NCBI GenBank assembly: GCA_913050645.1
Contig: CAJXAG010000003.1
Coordinates: 1-42,022, forward strand
From: an uncultured bacterium
Lineage (GTDB): Bacteria; Patescibacteriota; Minisyncoccia; Phycocordibacterales; UBA918
Length of the DNA stretch: 42,022 bases
Direction: 5' to 3'
Shown here: positions 36,346 through 42,022 of the stretch, in pieces
How the letters are laid out: each line of letters opens with the position of its first letter
Numbering within the stretch: position 1 is the first letter of the stretch
Made by a program: the position numbers and the translations under genes
Notes under the pieces: generated by a model
The model's input: only the letters and a program-made list of their open reading frames with translations
What the model was told of the DNA's origin: nothing
Database searches by the model: none

Positions 36346-36372
36346 AGGCTCCGCGAGTGTGTCGCGAAGCCT
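36346..36372. terminator. intrinsic terminator
   Basis: aggctccgcga-gtgtg-tcgcgaagcct. Confidence 0.7.
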
Positions 36373-36403
36373 GTTTGTTATTACTGGAGACTGTCCGGTT
36401 CGA

Positions 36404-36877
36404 CTAGAGCTCCAGGTAGGTCTTCTCAGTCCTTGGTGAAACGGAGAAGTCTGCAACCAGTCGGTCGGGTCCACTGCCTGTGAAGACGACGGCATTGTAT
36501 GGTGCAGAGATGCGCATTAGCAAATCTTCGGTAAAGCCAATGCGGCAGACACGATGTTCTGCGAAGTGGTGGTAGTAGCCAGTACGACCATTGTCCATGC
36601 ACCATTTCGTGTCATCGTCCCATCCGGGTATCGCTGTAAACTGAACCTGTACCCAGTCCTCGTCGTTGTCTTCGAGGGAGGTAAAGGTTGCAGTACACTC
36701 AATGTGGCCGTGGTATTTTCTGCTGCGACTGTATGAGTAATCGATGGATTTCAGGCCGCAAGCCATTTTTCCAGTGAGTACCTCGTACGCCATTACAGCA
36801 AGCCGCTCAAACGCTTGTTGAAGTGTTTGACGGCGGTGGTTTTTTGTCAAAAGGTCTAGTAGTTCTTGAGTCTTCAT
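36404..36877 (-). CDS. hypothetical protein
   Basis: 157 aa; SD aaggagcatag. Confidence 0.6.
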   Translation of the reverse strand: MKTQELLDLLTKNHRRQTLQQAFERLAVMAYEVLTGKMACGLKSIDYSYSRSRKYHGHIECTATFTSLEDNDEDWVQVQFTAIPGWDDDTKWCMDNGRTGYYHHFAEHRVCRIGFTEDLLMRISAPYNAVVFTGSGPDRLVADFSVSPRTEKTYLEL

Positions 36878-37062
36878 CTTTCTATGCTCCTTGGTTGCCA
36901 GCGAGTGCTGGTGACGCAGAGCTTATCGGTCGCCTAAGGTTAGTCCGATAACTGGGAAGATCATGACATCTTAGGTTCTTTCAATTTATAACCAGCAGCT
37001 AGTATGCTGGTCACCCGTACCCAGTCGATAGGGAGTGAAAGTAGCTATATTTAAGCATAAAA

Positions 37063-37093
37063 TATTGACTTTGTCAATAAAATGTGGTATTCT
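37063..37093 (+). promoter_or_regulatory. sigma70-like promoter with a dyad over the -35
   Basis: TTGACT(37065-37070)-N17-TATTCT(37088-37093); dyad tattgac-ttt-gtcaata (37063-37079). Confidence 0.75.
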
Positions 37094-37194
37094 ACTTAGG
37101 TTGGTATTACTCCAACCCTATCGAGATACGCAGTCCCATGCGTATCGGGCATATCGCGCGATAGGAACCCTCACATATATGAAGGGAGACTACT

Positions 37195-37779
37195 ATGGGA
37201 CGTAACCTGGACTGGCTCTATAGCCACGCCACTCGCCTTGAACAGAAGTTCGGGGTGAACAAGTTCCTGAAAAGGAAAGGGGTCGTGCACGCGACCAAAG
37301 AACAGTTCGCTGACGATTGGGCTGCTAAGGTGCGCGAAGAACTTCGCGGCTGGAAGCCTGAAACACTTGGCAAGCTGATTGCCTGCGGTGCCCAGAGCAT
37401 GTCCAGTGCCCTTGAGCTTCGTACTGCGATGTCTGATATGAGCACTCAAGAATACAACAAGCTCAAGCATTATCCTGGTGCCATCTGGCTCGAAGAGCTG
37501 GCCACCCAGGTTTTGCTTGCTGCACTCTACGACGTGACCGTTATCACCGAAGGTCGCCGTCAGTCGCAGAAGGGAGAACATCCCTACGTCGACAACGGTC
37601 GGCAATGCTACCATGGTCGCACCGTTCAGGTGATCGAAAATGGTCGCCAGATCGAGATTCCGAACCCGTACTGGCGCTCGGAAGCAGTCGACGTGAGTGT
37701 CATCCCTGATGTACGCTTTGCGGGGCGGCATGAGGATGAATATCCTGGCCTGGAGCCGGAAGACATTCATATTCCGTAA
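37195..37779 (+). CDS. hypothetical protein
   Basis: 194 aa; SD gaagggag; preceded by promoter and hairpin-rich leader. Confidence 0.65.
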   Translation: MGRNLDWLYSHATRLEQKFGVNKFLKRKGVVHATKEQFADDWAAKVREELRGWKPETLGKLIACGAQSMSSALELRTAMSDMSTQEYNKLKHYPGAIWLEELATQVLLAALYDVTVITEGRRQSQKGEHPYVDNGRQCYHGRTVQVIENGRQIEIPNPYWRSEAVDVSVIPDVRFAGRHEDEYPGLEPEDIHIP

Positions 37780-37859
37780 CTCCAACAATTCGAGGGTGAC
37801 GGAATATGCCGTCACCCTACAACTGCTACACCACACCGGTGTAGCTTTTTTTACATAAA

Positions 37860-37885
37860 AGAGCCCCGCATTTTTGCGGGGCTCT
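37860..37885. terminator. bidirectional terminator between convergent genes
   Basis: agagccccgcatttttgcggggctct. Confidence 0.85.
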
Positions 37886-37889
37886 AAAC

Positions 37890-38348
37890 TTAGGTACGTA
37901 ACCGGTCACGCAGTTCATAGAGTCTTGAAGTAAGTTCAAGAACGGTCAGAACAGTGTCGTGAGTGTCGTGCGACCCAATGGTGTGGATCAAGCGTTCGTT
38001 TCCGGTTTGTTGCAGAATTAGATGGAGTTCAGCTGATGCAGCAAAAGCAACATCATACAACCGATCGAGTAGGTCTTGGTAGTTCTGACTTGACCGTTGG
38101 TATACAACCCCGTTCCAGTGCAGCATTTGGGTGTCTTTCCAGTCATTGTGCGACCGCCCAGCTTTCTTAGCTGCTTTACCGTCAAGCCCACAGATACGAA
38201 CTTGCTCCGCCCAATCAGCGCATTTAAACGCTTGAAGCGGCCCTTCAAGACAGGTACAAGTCACACCGTCAAACGTGAACGGAAGGGGATTGAAGTTTGA
38301 GAGTTTTTTCTCAAGTGGGTTCTTCGAACCATAACCAATGTTCAGCAT
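37890..38348 (-). CDS. hypothetical protein
   Basis: 152 aa; SD aaaagaggaga. Confidence 0.6.
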   Translation of the reverse strand: MLNIGYGSKNPLEKKLSNFNPLPFTFDGVTCTCLEGPLQAFKCADWAEQVRICGLDGKAAKKAGRSHNDWKDTQMLHWNGVVYQRSSQNYQDLLDRLYDVAFAASAELHLILQQTGNERLIHTIGSHDTHDTVLTVLELTSRLYELRDRLRT

Positions 38349-38481
38349 TGTATTTCTCCTCTTTTGTAAAGAACTACTGCACTGAGTATAGTGATCTCCA
38401 GATATTTTGCTTATATTTTAGTCACGTTTATAGATTTTTCTGAAATATCTTTTATATAAGCCATTATATTTATATATAGTG

Positions 38482-38510
38482 TTGACGAAAATTACGTCAA
38501 TATGTATCAT
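38482..38510 (+). promoter_or_regulatory. sigma70-like promoter with a TTGACG...CGTCAA dyad
   Basis: TTGACG(38482-38487)-N17-TATCAT(38505-38510); dyad ttgacg-aaaatta-cgtcaa. Confidence 0.75.
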
Positions 38511-38516
38511 GCAATC

Positions 38517-39347
38517 ATGAAACAAAAGCTAAATGATGTACTGTACCCACTGGGCCTTACAAAGTCTGAGGTAGACGTATACTACAAACTTCTTGCCTAC
38601 GACCATGTAAACATAAGTGTGCTCAGTCGTGAGACAAAGATTCCGCGTACGTCGCTGTATACCATTCTCGCGACACTACAGAAACGAGAACTTGCTCGAC
38701 AGATAACTGTTGGTGGCCATAAAGAATGGCAGGCAGCTTCACCTGAGGAACTACAGGCGATAGTGAATCGCTCATACCAGGCGATGGAAAAAGTCATGCC
38801 TGATCTTGTGGGGCGGCAGGGATATAAAAGTCTTCATAAGAAAGGAACGGTTGAGTTTATTGCTGGGGAGAAAACAAAAAGTCGTGGAGCGTTGCGTACT
38901 CTCTATAGCAATTTGCGAGCGCTTCCGAAACATGAACATGTATATATAATTGAAGGACTTGGCTCTGTAGCGTATCGGTCCGGGTCATTTGGCTCGGCGT
39001 ATGCACGTGTATGGCAAAACCTACTAACCGATGCGTCGTTTGTGCTCCATGCAGTAGTGTCACGATCTTCATTGGAAGAAATTCTTGCACTCGATAAAAG
39101 TACTCTGCAACTTTTTTTGAAGACACCCATTAGTCTGTATGTACTTGATGATGATGCACTTGATTTTAGTTGTGACATTGTTGTGCACAAAGAACAGGTG
39201 TTTTTTGCACACCCGCCACATAACACTGCAGCAATCATAAACTACAAATACACCGCTGATGCGATGATGAGCGTGTTTGACAGCGTAGTGCTTAGTGCAC
39301 AGAAAGTTAATCTGCAGGCAGAGGTACACAAGCGATTGGGTATATAG
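38517..39347 (+). CDS. TrmB-family transcriptional regulator
   Basis: 'LYPLGLTKSEVDVYYKLLAYDHVNISVLSRETKIPRTSLYTILATLQKRELA'; the 38502 ATG overlaps the -10, so 38517 is preferred. Confidence 0.8.
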   Translation: MKQKLNDVLYPLGLTKSEVDVYYKLLAYDHVNISVLSRETKIPRTSLYTILATLQKRELARQITVGGHKEWQAASPEELQAIVNRSYQAMEKVMPDLVGRQGYKSLHKKGTVEFIAGEKTKSRGALRTLYSNLRALPKHEHVYIIEGLGSVAYRSGSFGSAYARVWQNLLTDASFVLHAVVSRSSLEEILALDKSTLQLFLKTPISLYVLDDDALDFSCDIVVHKEQVFFAHPPHNTAAIINYKYTADAMMSVFDSVVLSAQKVNLQAEVHKRLGI

Positions 39348-39348
39348 T

Positions 39349-39714
39349 ATGGATATGGAAATGGCATACACAAACGCAAAAGATTTTTTAAGAAAGACGG
39401 TAACTATAGAGATGGACCGGCCGCTTGGAAGCGTCCATCCAAAGCATGGCTTTGTGTATGAATTGAACTATGGGTTTGTTCCGGGGACACGCTCACCTGA
39501 CGGGGAAGAGCTCGATGCATATGTGCTTGGTGTTGACGAACCACTGCAAACGTTTGAAGGTGTGTGTATCGCGATTATTCACCGTACCAACGATGACGAC
39601 GACAAGTTGATTGTGGTGCCTTCTGACAAAACTGACATCACTGATGAAGAGATCCGAAAGAAGACACACTTTCAAGAACAGTGGTTTGAATCAGAAATTG
39701 TTCGTAACAATTAA
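39349..39714 (+). CDS. inorganic pyrophosphatase family protein
   Basis: 'VYELNYGFVPGTRSPDGEELDAYVLGVDEPL' PPase motif. Confidence 0.85.
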   Translation: MDMEMAYTNAKDFLRKTVTIEMDRPLGSVHPKHGFVYELNYGFVPGTRSPDGEELDAYVLGVDEPLQTFEGVCIAIIHRTNDDDDKLIVVPSDKTDITDEEIRKKTHFQEQWFESEIVRNN

Positions 39715-39743
39715 AGGGAAGGCTTTTGCCGGATACTTCTCTT

Positions 39744-39779
39744 CGAAATTTCGAACGAAATTTCGAACGAAATTGCGAA
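39744..39779. repeat. three tandem 12-bp palindromic units
   Basis: cgaaatttcgaa cgaaatttcgaa cgaaattgcgaa. Confidence 0.9.
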
Positions 39780-39838
39780 GGGGGATAAAAAGAATAAAAA
39801 TAAAAGTACGCGCTGGCCGAGTATGATACGCTAAAAGT

Positions 39839-40006
39839 ATGATAGAAAAATTTGTACGCAAACTTACCAAGACAGGTATGTATAGTTACACAGTGAACGT
39901 ACCTAAAGAGGTCATTGCTGATCTAAAGTGGCGCGAGCGTCAGAAGCTTGAGGTGGTGTATGATGCAAAGAAGAAAGAATTGAAAATAAAAGACTGGAAG
40001 AAATAG
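39839..40006 (+). CDS. AbrB/SpoVT-type swapped-hairpin DNA-binding protein (55 aa)
   Basis: MIEKFVRKLTKTGMYSYTVNVPKEVIADLKWRERQKLEVVYDAKKKELKIKDWKK*; below the ORF-track length cutoff. Confidence 0.7.
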   Translation: MIEKFVRKLTKTGMYSYTVNVPKEVIADLKWRERQKLEVVYDAKKKELKIKDWKK

Positions 40007-40012
40007 CAAAAG

Positions 40013-40044
40013 AAAAGCTTGGCGACATTGCCGCCAAGCTTTTT
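40013..40044. terminator. intrinsic terminator
   Basis: aaaagcttggcg-acattgc-cgccaagctttt. Confidence 0.85.
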
Positions 40045-40063
40045 GTTTGTTTTGAGAAACGCG

Positions 40064-41920
40064 TTACCTGTCTTCACCGCGCAACTGCTGCAAGAGCAGT
40101 TCAACGTCTTCCGGCGAAAGCTGGTTGACGGTTGCCTCGAGGTCTGAGCGTTGCATTTCCGCCTCATAGCGCGCAAAGACCGACTCGGCCCGAGCGTCCA
40201 TCACCTCCTGTAGTTCACTTTCGGCGAGTGTCAGCACGAGGTTGTCGAAGGTTTCCACTTCGATGACGGCCGGCTCGGTGTTGATGGTTGAGAGTACGAT
40301 AGGTTCGCCAACGAGGCTCGCTGCCACCTCTGCCGAGCGTGTGCCACCGACCAGAAACACCTTGTCGGTGACGGTGTCGAGACGTACGTAGAAGTACGTA
40401 TCGCCGTCTTGGATAACCGGCTGCAAGCTCAGGAGTAAACCTTCGTAGAAGGTTGCCTCAAGGTCTGCATTGCCTTCGAAGGCGCCGATACCTTGGTTTT
40501 CACGCGCCGAGCGCAGGTATGCCCGCACCGCTTCGGTGACCGTGTCGCCCGTGCCGTAGATATCACGGCTCCGCTGTGAAACGAGTCCGAAACCTTTGCG
40601 AGCGCCATTGGCATCGGTGATGACCGAGAAGTAGGTTTCCATTCCGCTCACTTGGATGAGAATGGGGTTCTCGGCCGACCAGCCATCGAAGTTCGAAATT
40701 GCACCGTTGATGGTTCTTATTGCGGTAACTTCGGTAATACCGGCCCGGCGATAGAACTGGACTTCGCCGGTCCGCGCGTTTACGGTCGCTACACCCGAGG
40801 TCGCTTCGCTGTCAGCGCGTGCGAACTGGGTGCCGGTCACGTAAATCATGGTGCCGGTTTCATTCATAGTGACGACCATGTCCGGTGTCGGGTCGATGAC
40901 GTTCTCATTGGTGAAGTAGCAAGCCACCCATCCTTGCGAGAAGCAGCCCCAGTCTTCGAGGCGAGCCTCGATGACGTCCTGCGAATATGCACGGTCAACC
41001 CAAGTGGGGATTTCCGAAACGTCATTGGCTTCGGTGATATTGCCCGTGGTCGCGTTGACGATGAGCCAACGCTCGGGGTAGTTTGCAAAGAAGCCGACCT
41101 GTGGTCGCTCGAGCGGTACCACGTAGTACGGTACACCAGCGTCGTCCACCTGGAAGAATGGCTCGCCAAAGTTGAAGTTGATGTAGCCATTGAGGTAGAT
41201 GTGACGGTTCAAGTCTCGCGCCCAGAAGAAACCTTCCGAGCCGTAGGCAATCGGCTGGTCTTCCACGAGCTCCGCATCGGTCGAATTGATGTGCGAAGCC
41301 ACGAAGTAGCCAGGGGTTGTCCCATTGCCGAGCCAGCGCAAGAAGCCCGAGTGCACGAGTGGCGAAATCCAGACCGGTTCACCCGCTTCGGTGACGCCTG
41401 CGTAGATTTCACCAAAGTTCGTGCGGGAGGCGAGTCCCGACTCTTCAGCCGAGCCAATGAGTTCGGCACCGCGCTTGAGTGCGAGATCGGAGGTCACCCG
41501 CTGTGCCTGCTCTTGCGAGACGAGCGAGAGGGTGCTCTCCATCGTGCCGTTGTCGGTGATGTCGATAACCGATGCTAGCGATGTGGAACGGAAGAATCCG
41601 CTGCTCGCAATCGAGCCGACAATGATGACAAGAATGATGCATGCAGGCACGATGAGTGCCGCTGGTGCGCGGCTGTCAAGATTATCCTGGCCCAGCATGA
41701 TGGTCATGCCAGCTGCTGCTCCAGTCGCAATCATGAGCATGAACCATGTTCCGATCATGTCTAACGAAAACGGAGGCAACATCAACCACGAGATAATGTA
41801 GAAGTCCACGAATAGTAGCAGGGCAGAGAAGATCTGCGGCTTCTGCCGGAAGATCAGTCCAAAGGCTACGGTTGCGATTGCCGCAATACCGCCCCAGATG
41901 AGGAATCCGATTGAAAACAT
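40064..41920 (-). CDS. large membrane protein, multi-TM N-terminus plus large extracytoplasmic domain
   Basis: ATG 41920 (MFSIGFLIWGGIAAIATVAFGLIF...) with SD aaggaaagga; hydrophobic N-terminal segments followed by a long soluble region. Confidence 0.75.
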   Translation of the reverse strand: MFSIGFLIWGGIAAIATVAFGLIFRQKPQIFSALLLFVDFYIISWLMLPPFSLDMIGTWFMLMIATGAAAGMTIMLGQDNLDSRAPAALIVPACIILVIIVGSIASSGFFRSTSLASVIDITDNGTMESTLSLVSQEQAQRVTSDLALKRGAELIGSAEESGLASRTNFGEIYAGVTEAGEPVWISPLVHSGFLRWLGNGTTPGYFVASHINSTDAELVEDQPIAYGSEGFFWARDLNRHIYLNGYINFNFGEPFFQVDDAGVPYYVVPLERPQVGFFANYPERWLIVNATTGNITEANDVSEIPTWVDRAYSQDVIEARLEDWGCFSQGWVACYFTNENVIDPTPDMVVTMNETGTMIYVTGTQFARADSEATSGVATVNARTGEVQFYRRAGITEVTAIRTINGAISNFDGWSAENPILIQVSGMETYFSVITDANGARKGFGLVSQRSRDIYGTGDTVTEAVRAYLRSARENQGIGAFEGNADLEATFYEGLLLSLQPVIQDGDTYFYVRLDTVTDKVFLVGGTRSAEVAASLVGEPIVLSTINTEPAVIEVETFDNLVLTLAESELQEVMDARAESVFARYEAEMQRSDLEATVNQLSPEDVELLLQQLRGEDR

Positions 41921-42022
41921 AAAGAAGTCCTTTCCTTGGTGAAGTTGGTTGTGAAGAACAGAGATAATGCTTCCCAACCTTTAAATACAGTCATAGAATA
42001 GAAGTCTATGAACAAAGGAAAA

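Noticed and set aside
40652-41578. 308-aa plus-strand ORF
   Set aside because: Antisense to the well-supported membrane protein 40064-41920; Arg/Val-rich composition fits a shadow ORF of GC-rich coding sequence.
1-42022. CRISPR array, cas genes, rRNA operon or phage structural genes
   Set aside because: None seen: no regularly spaced repeats, no Cas-like ORFs, no rRNA-like stretches, no capsid/tail/terminase proteins.

Overview
The window looks like a chromosomal segment from a small-genome bacterium. A Patescibacteria/CPR-type host is my inference from gene style, not something I could test. Left part (about 0.9-7.5 kb): an accessory/defence-like island with a PD-(D/E)XK-type nuclease, an sce7726-like protein, a phage 'beta'/sce7725-like protein, a HigB toxin, an XRE-ImmA/IrrE antitoxin-protease and a serine recombinase. 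It ends at a visible junction of two truncated genes. Next (7.6-11.6 kb): a MacA/MacB-type efflux module whose ATPase carries an N-terminal YHS-like metal-binding domain, followed by truncated gene remnants. The rest is mostly chromosomal: three tRNAs (Arg-TCT, Val-TAC, Leu-GAG), rplS with a long acidic tail, prenyl synthase, RluA, NUDIX, leuA, flotillin, GMP reductase, an anaerobic NrdD/NrdG + NifS/NifU + flavin reductase operon, two TrmB-like regulators, pyrophosphatase and a large membrane protein. Strongest novelty candidates: (1) a complete leucine attenuator upstream of leuA, with a 23-aa leader peptide carrying four Leu codons in a five-codon run and mutually exclusive 1:2, 2:3 and 3:4 stems; (2) a HigB/HigA-ImmA-IrrE/beta tricistron inside the nuclease island; (3) a recurring TGN-TATAnT-N6-ATG leaderless promoter arrangement; (4) the YHS-ABC ATPase fusion; (5) tandem dyads in front of nrdD; (6) several structured leaders and intergenic RNAs. 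All family calls are by eye from the sequence; no searches were run.
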